Shown: positions 45,474 to 54,718, counted from the stretch's first letter. The stretch is 64,000 nt of DNA from JAFLTL01 sp964389525 (GCA_964389525.1 CAYMEX010000012.1:24992-88991), one strand, 5' to 3'. Notes: a model not told the origin generated them from the letters alone. Made by a program: numbers and translations.

Positions 45474-45641
45474 TCAGAATTTGCTGCCTTTGGTGGTGAC
45501 AACAATAACCCCTCCGCCGGCTCGAGTGCCGTAGGCCGCCCCGTCTTTCAGCACCACAACGCTTTCCACCTCCATTACCGTAAGCCCTGGAAAATTCGTC
45601 ATCTCTGTACCGTCAACTACCCACAGAGGATTCCATAAAGA
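45474..45641 (-). pseudogene. 3' fragment of a third plug-domain paralog
   Basis: The final 55 codons, ending GTRAGGGVIVVTTKGSKF and stop, are identical or nearly so to the end of paralog B (38604-38706). Upstream of an LWVVDGTEM-like codon run the gene stops abruptly at the 78-bp repeat (45642-45719). No start or signal peptide remains. Confidence 0.8.
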
Positions 45642-45719
45642 GTTCGCCGGTCATGGGCGTGAGTGACACGAAGTCATGCAGATCGCGAGGCTGCCCGCAC
45701 GATGCTACAAATGTTTCGC
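45642..45719. repeat. 78-bp dispersed repeat, copy 2
   Basis: Matches 38427-38504. It sits at the break point of the truncated plug-domain fragment, which suggests recombination through the repeat. Confidence 0.85.
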
Positions 45720-45751
45720 TCGATGCAGCTACCAAATTATCGCCGTCGTTT

Positions 45752-46384
45752 TTACGGTTTTTCGGGAGGGAAAAGAGTGAAGCGTGATGCCTGCGATATT
45801 TTCTTGTCGCGCCAGCATTTGCGACATACAGCTGTGTATCGGTCATTCCCGCCGATCTCGACCTGATCGCCGTCCTCCACAAAATCGCCATTGGCATCAA
45901 AGCGGGCGTTGACAATCGTCTTGTGTCCGCAAGTGCATGTAGACTTGATCTCGTCGATAGTGTCGGCAATCTCAAAAAGCCGGCGCGATCCCTCGAAAAG
46001 CATCGAGCGGAAATCGGTGCGCAGACCGTAGCACACGACATTTGAGCCGAAGTCGTCGACAATGCGCGACAGCTGGTCGACCTGATCGGCGGTAAGGAAC
46101 TGGCATTCGTCGACAAGGATCCAGTCGAGCGCCATGCCGTCGCGACGGAAACGCGAGGAGAGCGCCGCGTAGAGGTCGGTGTCATGGCGTATCATCTCGC
46201 ACTCGCGCTCGATGCCGATGCGCGAGCGTATGACATTGCGTTTCTCACGCGTGTCGACTTCCGGCTTCATGCACAGAAAGCGCAGACCGCGCTCCTCGAA
46301 GTTGTAGGCGGTAGCCAACAGGATGGCCGTCTTGGCAGATCCCATCGTCCCGTATCGGAAATATAGTTTGCCCTTACGATTCAT
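45752..46384 (-). CDS. tdk: Thymidine kinase
   Basis: A 210-residue protein that phosphorylates thymidine in nucleotide salvage. It has LYFRYGTMGSAKTAILL (P-loop; the usual GPMFSGKT has become GTMGSAKT), LDWILVDECQFLTADQVDQL (catalytic Asp-Glu region) and a zinc lasso CTCGHK...CRKCW. The start at 46384 (MNRKGKLYFRYG) is set by the promoter: the -7 box ends five bases before it, and the conserved strand begins a few residues in. It is followed by the gene-fragment region. Confidence 0.92.
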   Translation of the reverse strand: MNRKGKLYFRYGTMGSAKTAILLATAYNFEERGLRFLCMKPEVDTREKRNVIRSRIGIERECEMIRHDTDLYAALSSRFRRDGMALDWILVDECQFLTADQVDQLSRIVDDFGSNVVCYGLRTDFRSMLFEGSRRLFEIADTIDEIKSTCTCGHKTIVNARFDANGDFVEDGDQVEIGGNDRYTAVCRKCWRDKKISQASRFTLFPPEKP

Positions 46385-46389
46385 ACGGA

Positions 46390-46420
46390 CAAATATATGC
46401 AATTGCGGCGGACACTGCAA
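46390..46420 (-). promoter_or_regulatory. Promoter of tdk, directly against the start codon
   Basis: Minus strand TTG (46420-46418) and TATATTTG (46397-46390) are spaced by 20 bases. Only five bases remain to the ATG at 46384, so a leaderless transcript is likely. Confidence 0.72.
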
Positions 46421-46432
46421 CACCCGATGCGG

Positions 46433-47149
46433 TCAGGACCGACCGGATGAGGCCGAATCCTCGCCGCTGTCCGGGGAGTACCAGCTGCTGCGCTTGCGGG
46501 TGATGATGTTTGTTATGTAGACGGTGAAGAGTGGAAAGAGAATGAGCCCTTCGGCCGAAAGAAAAACGCCGAGAGCCTGCCCGGTGACGGTGTATGAACC
46601 GATGTTGCTGCCGACCGTCGTAGCGTCGAGAAACGCCCACCAGAGGGCGTCCCAGAGGTTGTGCACCCCGGGATTGACAGCGTGCTCCTCGATGAAAAAT
46701 ACCAGTGCGCAGAAATAGACGGAGGCAAGTATCAGCACGGTATAGACGAGCGACATGCCTTTGACACGGTCGGATGTGGTGAGCGCGCCCGTGACTATGG
46801 CAAGGACGTAGCCGGCTCTTATCATCGGGATAAAATGAACGAGATAAGCCACAGTGGCGTTGAGACGGACACCGTAATATCCCAGAATGTTGAGATAGGG
46901 AACCGACACCAGCAGGAAAAAAATGTTCTGCCTGATATACGATATCCTGTCGGATGCGGCAAACACTCCGAACAGTATGTCGACAAGAAACACGATGCAG
47001 GCCCACATCTGCAGTCTCATGTAGGACCGGTCGTTCATAAACGACTGTCCGTCGAGCGTGATACGGGTTATATAAACGATAAGAAGGGCGGCCATGACAA
47101 TGACCACCCAATGCAATATCGCAGAAATAATTTTTACCGGTTTCTTCAT
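46433..47149 (-). CDS. Potassium-channel-like membrane protein with altered filter
   Basis: A 238-residue protein with about five or six hydrophobic segments. The pore helix and filter region reads NLWDALWWAFLDATTVGSNI, followed by GSYTVTGQALGVFLSAEGL and a final helix. This is the layout of six-helix cation channels, but the filter is TVGSNIG rather than the TVGYGD of K+ channels. The voltage-sensor-like segments have few arginines. It may conduct other ions or none. It stands 48 bases upstream of tdk on the same strand. Confidence 0.7.
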   Translation of the reverse strand: MKKPVKIISAILHWVVIVMAALLIVYITRITLDGQSFMNDRSYMRLQMWACIVFLVDILFGVFAASDRISYIRQNIFFLLVSVPYLNILGYYGVRLNATVAYLVHFIPMIRAGYVLAIVTGALTTSDRVKGMSLVYTVLILASVYFCALVFFIEEHAVNPGVHNLWDALWWAFLDATTVGSNIGSYTVTGQALGVFLSAEGLILFPLFTVYITNIITRKRSSWYSPDSGEDSASSGRS

Positions 47150-47209
47150 TGCCTCGCAGTTGAAACGTTTTAGACTAAAACAACCGCGGAGGCCTGTATG
47201 TTCCGGAGA

Positions 47210-49021
47210 TCAGAAAACTACTCCGGGATTCAGCAGACCGTAGTACACAAGTCCGAACAAATTTGAGTTCCAGCCCTGAAGCATGAATCCGAGGTTCTTG
47301 CCGGTGAGCGAGTTGATATGCTCGTTGGGGCTCCAGTCGCCCGACTCGACGAGATCGGCCTGCCCGACACGCTTTATGAGATCGAGAGCCTCGTCGGTGC
47401 GACCTGATTTAATGCGTGCCCAGTCATCCATGAAGCTGACCCACGGCCACACGGCTCCGTTGTGGTATGTGGCAGGAGCGTAGCCGAAATCGGCCGGATA
47501 ATATGGATAGGTCTCGCACACACCATAGGCGGTGAGGCTTTTGCTGTTGAGCTCGCTGAAAATGCTCTCGGCACGGTCGGCAGGCACAACGCCCATGAGT
47601 ATGCCGATCGTCTGATCCTGAAGCAGACGGTCGTTGACCGATCCGTCGCGCCAGCGCTGCACGTAGTAGCGCCCGTTCCACAGGCCGCCCTTTTCGACCG
47701 GGGAGTTTATGAACTCATCGCCACGCGCCGCAGCAGCAGCATATTTAGCCGCAAGATCGGCGTGACCATACTTCTCAGCCATGTCGCTCATCGCGCGCAT
47801 AGAGGCCACATAGAGCAGAGCCGTGAACGGGGAGTACTTTCGTCCCTCGACACCCTTTACGTCCTTCCAGTCGCCCCAGAATGAGTTTTGCACGGGTATG
47901 CCGTCGCCGTCGGTGTCGCGCGATATGAGCCAGTCGGCGGCCGCAGTGAGCGCCTTCCACCACTCCTGAGGCATCTCGGCCGTGGGGTATGCCTTGAAGT
48001 AACGGTCGAGGCGCATGATGAAGAATGCGTTTATGTCGAGATCGTCCTTACGGTCGATAAGCGGCAGAATGGTTGTGGGTATCTTCCCCTCGGGAGTGAT
48101 GGCGGCCACGCTCTCCTCGATCATGCGACGCTCGGCGGCATGAAACATGACGAGATGCAGCCACGAGGTCATGTAGCTGTCGCGCTGGTTGAGCTCGCGG
48201 TAGCCCATTGTGACGACGTTGCCGTCGGCAGTGCACTTTGTGAGCGAGACGGCCGGAACCATATACCAGCGCAGAAACTCGTCGATCTCCTTGTCGCCCG
48301 ACGCGGGTATGGCCTTGGAGAAACGGCGCGTGGAGTCGAGCAATGTGTCGAAACGACGTATGGCGTCATCGGCAAGCGACCGGGCCGAACTGTAGTGTGT
48401 GGCCGCAAATGTGAGCGGATCGAGCATCGCTATCGCCACCCTCACACGCACATGATCGTCGGCCATGAGACTCACAGGTATCTCAAGCGTAGAGTCAGTG
48501 CTGACAGCTCCGGCGCAATCGGTGGCAATGGCACAAGGCACAACCTTGTCGGTGGCTTCCTCATGCGCTATGACCAGAGTGATATCGCGGTCGGATACTA
48601 TATCGGAGAACTCGAACTCGGCCATAAGCACCGGAAGCGACGAGATCTCGATGTTGTCGGCCGCAAGCGGTGCAAAAGCCGTCACCGAGACTTCGGCCGG
48701 TATGAGACTCGACGAGCCGTAGACATTGTGCACGATCGGAAATTTTCGCTCCACGACCTTGGAGCTGATCAACGATAGCGGCACCGGCACATCGCCGACC
48801 ATGAAACTGATCGGGAATTTGCCCTGCGACTCAAGCCACTCCCCGAGTTTGCCTGGGTTGACCATCGTGTTACCAAACATGCCGCCGTCGGCACCGGCAT
48901 TGGCCGTCACCGAGAAATTGGCGATAGGATATCCGTCGGAAGCTGCCGACATCTCTGCCGGAACAGAAACAAACACCGCGGCCACGGCCACGACTATATT
49001 CTTAAAAAACTGACTTGGCAT
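47210..49021 (-). CDS. Exported (alpha/alpha)6-barrel glycosidase, debranching/trehalase-like
   Basis: A 603-residue protein with a signal peptide (ending SVPAEMSA). An N-terminal beta-sandwich of about 230 residues precedes a catalytic (alpha/alpha)6 barrel with GYRELNQRDSYMTSWLH, DLDINAFFIMRLDRYFKAYP, FWGDWKDVKGVEGRKYSPFT, TYHNGAVWPWVSFMDDWARI and SGDWSPNEHINSLTGKNLGF. This belongs with the GH63/GH37/amylo-alpha-glucosidase-like (MGH1) group, with acidic residues at D (RDSY) and E (NEHIN). Substrate unknown. ATG 49021 is chosen to open the signal peptide and to follow the promoter at 49055. Confidence 0.75.
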   Translation of the reverse strand: MPSQFFKNIVVAVAAVFVSVPAEMSAASDGYPIANFSVTANAGADGGMFGNTMVNPGKLGEWLESQGKFPISFMVGDVPVPLSLISSKVVERKFPIVHNVYGSSSLIPAEVSVTAFAPLAADNIEISSLPVLMAEFEFSDIVSDRDITLVIAHEEATDKVVPCAIATDCAGAVSTDSTLEIPVSLMADDHVRVRVAIAMLDPLTFAATHYSSARSLADDAIRRFDTLLDSTRRFSKAIPASGDKEIDEFLRWYMVPAVSLTKCTADGNVVTMGYRELNQRDSYMTSWLHLVMFHAAERRMIEESVAAITPEGKIPTTILPLIDRKDDLDINAFFIMRLDRYFKAYPTAEMPQEWWKALTAAADWLISRDTDGDGIPVQNSFWGDWKDVKGVEGRKYSPFTALLYVASMRAMSDMAEKYGHADLAAKYAAAAARGDEFINSPVEKGGLWNGRYYVQRWRDGSVNDRLLQDQTIGILMGVVPADRAESIFSELNSKSLTAYGVCETYPYYPADFGYAPATYHNGAVWPWVSFMDDWARIKSGRTDEALDLIKRVGQADLVESGDWSPNEHINSLTGKNLGFMLQGWNSNLFGLVYYGLLNPGVVF

Positions 49022-49054
49022 CGATAAAACTGTAAGTGAAGTGATGAGGTCATA

Positions 49055-49086
49055 CAAATATACATCTTACAGCACATTCCGCCAAA
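49055..49086 (-). promoter_or_regulatory. Promoter of the (alpha/alpha)6 glycosidase gene
   Basis: Minus strand TTTG (49086-49083) and TATATTTG (49062-49055) with 20 bases between; the leader would be about 30 bases. Confidence 0.7.
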
Positions 49087-49197
49087 CTTTTCACGACATT
49101 TGCCGGTGAATGCCCACAAGGCCGCCCCATAAAACCAGACGCCATGCTCCTCCTCCGCCGGGAGTGAAGCATGGCGATCGGTTTAGGTGCCTCAGGG

Positions 49198-49359
49198 CTA
49201 TTTCACGACTTCAAACATGTCTTTGCCGACGCCGCAGAGGGGGCATACCCAATCGTCGGGAATATCCTCAAATGCGGTTCCGGGAGCGATGCCTCCGTCG
49301 GGATCTCCTACTTCGGGGTCATAGACCCACTGGCATACAGTGCAGATGTATTTGTCCAT
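49198..49359 (-). CDS. Rubredoxin
   Basis: A 53-residue protein, MDKYICTVCQWVYDPEVG to VKDMFEVVK-like end, with the two iron-binding CxxC pairs in YICTVCQWVYDP and DWVCPLCGVGK. The length and both knuckles are standard; the iron is held by four cysteines for one-electron transfer in anaerobic redox or oxygen detoxification. A longer frame reaches back to 49554, but its N-terminal part is unrelated and it would cross the carB terminator. It stands alone. Confidence 0.93.
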   Translation of the reverse strand: MDKYICTVCQWVYDPEVGDPDGGIAPGTAFEDIPDDWVCPLCGVGKDMFEVVK

Positions 49360-49438
49360 AATAAAAGTGTTTGTGGTTATATCAACATGTATCACTGACC
49401 TGTAAACAGCGCGGATGGCACGAATGTTCGTGGCATGT

Positions 49439-49476
49439 ACAAAAAACCGCCCGGAGGCCTTCAACTCCGGGCGGTT
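49439..49476 (-). terminator. Rho-independent terminator of carB
   Basis: Arms AACCGCCCGGAG (49445-49456) and CTCCGGGCGGTT (49465-49476) are perfectly complementary. On the minus strand the hairpin is followed by a run of Ts (49446-49441). Confidence 0.88.
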
Positions 49477-49501
49477 CATATATGCTGTATATCGGTTCAG
49501 A

Positions 49502-52500
49502 TCAATACTCCTGCCACGAGGTGATGCCGATCGTGTCGATCGGACGCGATACAAACGCCTTCACGTAGGCCAGCGCAAGGCGGGCATTGGTGAGCAGCGG
49601 CGTGTTGTGGTCGATGGCGTGACGGCGGATGCGGTATCCGTTGGTGAGCTCACGCTTGGTGTGGTTCTTGGGTATGTTGATGACCAGATCGACCGTGTGG
49701 TCGCCTATGATATCGAGCACCGACTGTCCCTCCTCGTCGGGCCAGCATACCTGAGTGGCATTCACACCGTTGGCCGTAAGGAACGCAGCCGTGCCGGGGG
49801 TGGCATAGAGCTTGTAGCCGCGCGAGTCGAGAAGGCGGCATGCCTCGAGCATGTCGACCTTGGCACGTGCGTCGCCCGAGCTGACAAGTATGCCCTTCTG
49901 CGGAACATGGTGACCGACCGAGATCATGGCGTTGAGCAGAGCCTCGTCGAGATCACGGCCAAGACAGCCTACCTCGCCGGTCGAAGACATGTCGACACCG
50001 AGAACGGGATCGGCCTTGTGCAGACGCGCAAACGAGAACTGCGATGCCTTTACGCCGATGTAGTCGATATCGAATGTCGAAGTGTCGGCCACCTCGGGTT
50101 TCTCGCCAAGCATGATGCGCGTAGCCGTCTCGATGAAGTTCTTTTTGAGAACCTTGCTGACGAACGGGAACGAACGCGACGCACGCAGATTGCACTCTAT
50201 CACCTTCACATAGTTGTCTTTGGCAAGATACTGGATGTTGAACGGGCCTGATATGTTGAGAGCCTCGGCGATGCGGGCACTGATGCGCTTGATGCGGCGT
50301 GCGGTGGCCATGTAGATCTTCTGTGCGGGGAACACAAGCGTAGCGTCGCCCGAATGCACACCGGCATACTCGACGTGCTCCGAGATAGCATATTCGACAA
50401 TCTGACCGTTACGGGCTACAGCGTCAAACTCTATCTCCTTTGCATTCTGCAGGAACTCCGACACAACCACGGGGTACTCCTTCGATACTTTGGCAGCCTG
50501 GCTGAGGAATGTGTGCATCTGATCGTAGTCGTAGCAGACATTCATGGCCGCACCCGACAGCACATAGCTCGGACGGATAAGCACCGGGAAACCTACTTCC
50601 TCGACAAACGAGTGTATCTCGTCTTCGGTGGTAAGCTCTTTCCAGCGGGGCTGGTCGATGCCGAGCTGATCGAGCATGGCAGAGAACTTATGACGGTTCT
50701 CGGCGCGGTCGATCGACACGGGCGATGTGCCAAGCACAGGCACGTGACGGCGATAGAGCTTCATGGCGAGATTGTTGGGTATCTGGCCGCCTACGCTCAC
50801 GATGACACCGCGGGGCGTCTCGAGGTCGATGATATCCATCACGCGCTCAAAGCTGAGCTCGTCGAAATAGAGTCGGTCGCACATGTCGTAGTCGGTCGAC
50901 ACGGTCTCAGGGTTGTAATTGATCATCACAGCCTTATAGCCGAGCTTGCGGCATGTGGTGGCTGCGTTGACCGAACACCAGTCAAACTCTACCGAGCTGC
51001 CGATGCGGTAGGCACCCGACCCAAGCACGATGATGTTGTTGCGCGAGTTGAGGTCGTAGGGTATGGCGTTCTCTGTAGCACCGTAGGTGACATACAGATA
51101 GTTGGTGAGCTCGGGGTACTCGGATGCCACAGTCTTGATGCGGCACACACGCGGAGTGACGTCGAGATCTTTGCGGCGGCTGCGCACGCGGAGCACATCG
51201 GCCTCCATGTTGCCGACGGGGTTCTCGACCAGACGCGAGATCTGGAAGTCGGAGAAACCGAGACGCTTGGCCTCAAGAAGAGTCTCACGGTCGAGATCGT
51301 CAACTGTGCCTCCGCGCTTGCGGAGCATGTCGGCAAACTTGACGATGTTGTTCAGACAGTTGATAAACCATATGTCGATCTTTGTCAGCTCAGATACGCG
51401 CTCGGGAGAATATCCCTCCTCAAGAGCCTGAGCAATAGCAAAGATACGTGTATCGGTGGGGTGAGTAAGCGCATGCTCGATATCATCGACATGCAGATCG
51501 GAGTTTCCGACAAATCCGTGCATGCCCTGTCCAATCATGCGGAGACCCTTCTGTATGATCTCCTCAAACGACTTGCCTATCGACATGATCTCGCCGACCG
51601 ACTTCATCGACGAACCGATCTCGCGGTCTACGCCGACAAACTTCGAGAGGTCCCAGCGGGGTATCTTGACAATCATATAGTCGACCTCGGGAGCCTTAGC
51701 GGCCGAGTAAGGAGTGCCCGGCTCACCGATCTGATCAAGTGTATAGCCGAGAGCGAGCTTGGCAGCCACGAAAGCGAGAGGATAGCCCGATGCTTTCGAC
51801 GCAAGTGCCGACGAACGGCTCAGGCGTGCGTTGATCTCGATGATGCGGTAGTCGTTGGTCTCGGCGTTGAACGCATACTGTATGTTGCACTCGCCGACGA
51901 TGCCGATGTGACGCACGACACGGGTAGCGATGTCCTCGAGCATCTTGATCTGCTCTGGTGTGAGCGACACGATCGGAGCCACAACGATGCTCTCGCCGGT
52001 GTGGATGCCCAGCGGATCGAAGTTCTCCATCGGCACGACTGTGAAACACAGATCAGAGCTGTCGCGTATCACCTCAAACTCGATTTCCTTCCATCCCTTG
52101 AGCGACTCCTCGACAAGTATCTGGCGTGAATATGCAAGCGCGCTCTCGCAATGCTTCACAAACTCCTCGTCGTTGTTGCAGATGCCCGATCCGAGTCCAC
52201 CCAGAGCATATCCCGAGCGCACCATCACTGGATAGCCGATGCGGTGAGCAACCTCGACAGCATCCTCGAGAGTTTCCACAGCCTGCGACACGGGAGTCTT
52301 GACCTCGATTTCGCTCAGTTTCTTTACAAACAGATCTCTGTCCTCGGTAATCATGATTGCCTCAACCGAAGTGCCGAGCACTTTGACTCCGTACTTGTCA
52401 AGCGTTCCGTCGAGGTAAAGCTGTGTACCGCAGTTAAGAGCCGTCTGACCACCGAAAGCAAGCAAAATGCCGTCGGGTCTCTCCTTCTTGATCACCTCTT

Positions 52501-52705
52501 CTACAAAATGGGGGGTGATAGGGAGGAAATAGACACGGTCGGCGACACCTTCCGAAGTCTGGATTGTGGCGATGTTGGGATTGATAAGCACTGATTCAAC
52601 ACCTTCTTCGCGCAAAGCCTTGAGAGCCTGCGAACCAGAGTAATCAAACTCACCAGCCTGTCCGATCTTCAAGGCTCCTGAGCCGAGCAATAATACTTTT
52701 TTCAT
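49502..52705 (-). CDS. carB: Carbamoyl-phosphate synthase large subunit
   Basis: A 1067-residue protein with two homologous ATP-grasp halves and a C-terminal allosteric domain. The first half begins KKVLLLGSGALKIGQAGEFD and has GYPVMVRSGYALGGLGSG. The second half begins NNIIVLGSGAYRIGSSVEFD and has GFPVLIRPSYVLSGAAMNV. The MGS-like domain covers about residues 930-1067. It makes carbamoyl phosphate from bicarbonate, ammonia and two ATP for arginine and pyrimidine synthesis. The glutaminase gene carA is not next to it. The ATG at 52705 opens the conserved MKKVLLLG. Terminator at 49439-49476. Confidence 0.96.
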   Translation of the reverse strand: MKKVLLLGSGALKIGQAGEFDYSGSQALKALREEGVESVLINPNIATIQTSEGVADRVYFLPITPHFVEEVIKKERPDGILLAFGGQTALNCGTQLYLDGTLDKYGVKVLGTSVEAIMITEDRDLFVKKLSEIEVKTPVSQAVETLEDAVEVAHRIGYPVMVRSGYALGGLGSGICNNDEEFVKHCESALAYSRQILVEESLKGWKEIEFEVIRDSSDLCFTVVPMENFDPLGIHTGESIVVAPIVSLTPEQIKMLEDIATRVVRHIGIVGECNIQYAFNAETNDYRIIEINARLSRSSALASKASGYPLAFVAAKLALGYTLDQIGEPGTPYSAAKAPEVDYMIVKIPRWDLSKFVGVDREIGSSMKSVGEIMSIGKSFEEIIQKGLRMIGQGMHGFVGNSDLHVDDIEHALTHPTDTRIFAIAQALEEGYSPERVSELTKIDIWFINCLNNIVKFADMLRKRGGTVDDLDRETLLEAKRLGFSDFQISRLVENPVGNMEADVLRVRSRRKDLDVTPRVCRIKTVASEYPELTNYLYVTYGATENAIPYDLNSRNNIIVLGSGAYRIGSSVEFDWCSVNAATTCRKLGYKAVMINYNPETVSTDYDMCDRLYFDELSFERVMDIIDLETPRGVIVSVGGQIPNNLAMKLYRRHVPVLGTSPVSIDRAENRHKFSAMLDQLGIDQPRWKELTTEDEIHSFVEEVGFPVLIRPSYVLSGAAMNVCYDYDQMHTFLSQAAKVSKEYPVVVSEFLQNAKEIEFDAVARNGQIVEYAISEHVEYAGVHSGDATLVFPAQKIYMATARRIKRISARIAEALNISGPFNIQYLAKDNYVKVIECNLRASRSFPFVSKVLKKNFIETATRIMLGEKPEVADTSTFDIDYIGVKASQFSFARLHKADPVLGVDMSSTGEVGCLGRDLDEALLNAMISVGHHVPQKGILVSSGDARAKVDMLEACRLLDSRGYKLYATPGTAAFLTANGVNATQVCWPDEEGQSVLDIIGDHTVDLVINIPKNHTKRELTNGYRIRRHAIDHNTPLLTNARLALAYVKAFVSRPIDTIGITSWQEY

Positions 52706-52753
52706 CGAATTATAGATCTGTTGTGATAAACGAAACCATATTTTGTGACGATA

Positions 52754-52761
52754 CAAATTTA
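52754..52761 (-). promoter_or_regulatory. -7 box of carB
   Basis: Minus strand TAAATTTG fits TAnnTTTG; the leader to the ATG at 52705 would be about 40 bases. Confidence 0.5.
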
Positions 52762-52819
52762 CGAAATAATCCTTACAATCATTTCCACCCGGAGCAAATA
52801 ATACAGAATCACATCGCCA

Positions 52820-53461
52820 TTAAAGGATATCACCCGACGCGAGTATCTTTTTCAGACGGGCTTTAACCGCAACAAGGTCGCTGTCGGTCAGCAGCGGTAT
52901 GAGACGCTGTATCTCGCCGACAGGCCTGTCCCACCACCTCAGCCGCAGGAGCAGTCCGATCAGCTCGTCGTCAAAGCGCCTACGCAACACTCCGGCCGGA
53001 TTGCCCGCGACAATCGTGTAGGGCTCGACATCGCTGCCGACAACACTGTTCAAGCCGATGATCGCGCCGTCGCCGATATGCACTCCCGGGAGGATCGTGG
53101 CATTCTGCCCTATCCACACGTCATTACCGATAACAGTGTCGCCTTTCAGCGGAAGATCGCCAAACGACGGTGGCGGCTGCCTCCAGCCCATTACATAAAA
53201 CGGGAACGTCGACGCCGCATTCATCTGATGATTCGCCCCGTTCATCACAAACGTCACCCCCGATGTGATCTGACAGAACTTACCGATAACAAGCCTGTCG
53301 CCAATGAAATCGTAGTGATGCAGAACATGGCTCTCGAAATCCACATCGCTGAAATACGTAAAATCACCGACAATAATATTGGGGTTCTTCACAACAGGCC
53401 GAACCTGCGTGACGGTGTCGCATCCGGCAATAGGAAAGATTTTCTCAGGATCAGGATACAT
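52820..53461 (-). CDS. Vat/CatB-type hexapeptide-repeat O-acetyltransferase
   Basis: A 213-residue left-handed beta-helix protein. Hexapeptide turns run through about 25-165 (VKNPNIIVGDFTYFSDVD, LVIGKFCQITSGVTFVMNG, TVIGNDVWIGQNATILPG, GAIIGLNSVVGSDVEPY). The conserved histidine lies in GANHQM. Members acetylate streptogramin A, chloramphenicol or sugar groups; the substrate of this one is not evident. A broken relative lies at 62690-63017. No operon partner. Confidence 0.85.
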   Translation of the reverse strand: MYPDPEKIFPIAGCDTVTQVRPVVKNPNIIVGDFTYFSDVDFESHVLHHYDFIGDRLVIGKFCQITSGVTFVMNGANHQMNAASTFPFYVMGWRQPPPSFGDLPLKGDTVIGNDVWIGQNATILPGVHIGDGAIIGLNSVVGSDVEPYTIVAGNPAGVLRRRFDDELIGLLLRLRWWDRPVGEIQRLIPLLTDSDLVAVKARLKKILASGDIL

Positions 53462-53734
53462 GATTAACGATAAATATTGTCAGACTAAATTACAGAATCC
53501 ATGTTTGTATGTAAAGAATCTCGTTGCTCATAAGATCTTTTCCTTACATGTAACATTGAGTCTATAGCAGACCGTAGATTGTAAAGTTACAAATAATTGC
53601 GGTATTGCATACATGCAATAAAATAATCAGTATTTACCGGCAGCTATATTACATTAAAAAAAGAACACACGAACTGTGTGTCCTTTTACTTTAGAGGCCT
53701 ATGATACAGCCTCTCAGAATGTATCTGGATTACA
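53462..53734. other. Intergenic region with a possible promoter and terminator
   Basis: On the minus strand TAACTTTA (53589-53582) resembles a -7 box for the acetyltransferase, with a long leader. The hairpin at 53655-53683 is described separately. No gene seen. Confidence 0.4.
53655..53683 (-). terminator. Terminator after the cupin gene
   Basis: Minus strand GGACACAC ... GTGTGTTC pairs with one wobble around a short loop and then runs into seven Ts. Plus-strand CCTTTT also follows, so it may work both ways. Confidence 0.7.
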
Positions 53735-54190
53735 TTACCATTTAACTGGATCTGACAGGATTTCGCCGTCGGCAGCATCCTCGGCCGTAAACGTATCGGC
53801 ACGATACTGCACACACAACATCACGAGCGGCTGATCGCCGTTATTGCGCACCGAACGGCGTCCGGCAGGAGCGACACGCACCACACTCCCCTCCTCCACT
53901 GCAAAGACTTTACCGTCGACCTGAAACTCACCCTTTCCGGCAAGGAAGAAATACAGTTCCTCGTGGTTGCGATGCGTATGCAGGAATCCGGTCTCCTGTC
54001 CCGGGGCAAAGACCTGAATGGAAAACTCCGCACCGGTAGCACTAAGAGCCTGTCCGCCGAACACTTTTCCGGGGATCTTGATCTCAGGCCCAAGTTCAAG
54101 AACATAATCCTTTACATCAGCGATTTTACCAAGATTGATCGCGCTGAAGTTTGCAGCGTCCGCGAGTTTCTGAATCTGTTTCATTGTCAT
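53735..54190 (-). CDS. Cupin-domain protein
   Basis: A 151-residue protein with a single cupin barrel: GFLHTHRNHEELYFFLAGKG (metal-binding HxH and Glu) and EFQVDGKVFAVEEGSVVRVA, then VQYRAD. The function of small one-domain cupins varies widely (isomerases, dioxygenases, sensors), so none is assigned. An ATG two codons in (54184) is as likely a start. It is flanked by a terminator. Confidence 0.78.
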   Translation of the reverse strand: MTMKQIQKLADAANFSAINLGKIADVKDYVLELGPEIKIPGKVFGGQALSATGAEFSIQVFAPGQETGFLHTHRNHEELYFFLAGKGEFQVDGKVFAVEEGSVVRVAPAGRRSVRNNGDQPLVMLCVQYRADTFTAEDAADGEILSDPVKW

Positions 54191-54718
54191 TTATCGTTAG
54201 TTATGTGAATTACCAAAGATCAACACGATATGTCAGGCGGCGCATCAGGCTGCCGCCGACTATCATTTCGACACTGCAAACATACAACAGAAAGCACAGT
54301 TTGTCAAGAAGTTACCATTACACCACATAGTTACCTTCACCTCACCAATGCAGAAAACCAAAACAATATATCTTCATCCTTATCATTATTTAACATAACA
54401 ACTGAGACAAGTAGCTATTCAGCCTTTGAAATGGCCTCCTGTTGACAAACTTGATGAAGTCCTCGGAATCATCACGAAGCTTTAAATAAGGAAAATGCAC
54501 TGTGTTTACTTAAAAGTAAAACTTTTTCGTAAATTTGTGGTTGTTAAGACCAAGAGACAATACTGGTATGAGCGAAGGCTGGACTTATACAGCTAAACAA
54601 AGACCATAACTGCACCCTTTCCACCCTCGCAATGCTCTCCTCATTCTTCGGTCAGCCAATCATAACAGTCGGTTGAGATTTACATTTATAATTATATGGC
54701 AAGTAAGTAGTCAAATAT
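54191..54718. other. 528-base AT-rich intergenic region
   Basis: It contains a GGCGGC/GCCGCC hairpin at about 54236-54259, a promoter at 54530, and a frame at 54230-54445 without any family features that I reject as coding. Otherwise nothing identifiable. Confidence 0.45.
54530..54537 (+). promoter_or_regulatory. -7 box upstream of the retropepsin-like gene
   Basis: TAAATTTG fits TAnnTTTG. The leader to the ATG at 54719 would be about 175 bases, unusually long here. Confidence 0.5.

Noticed and set aside
45613..46185. Minus-strand frame of 190 codons over the tdk end and the 78-bp repeat
   Set aside because: It overlaps tdk in another frame, and its end is composed of the dispersed repeat.
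50354..52129. Plus-strand frame of 591 codons inside carB
   Set aside because: Antisense shadow of carB; the carB frame has all ATP-grasp motifs, this one has none.
54230..54445. Plus-strand frame of 71 codons before the retropepsin gene
   Set aside because: No motif, lies upstream of the only promoter in the region, and its composition is that of AT-rich intergenic DNA.
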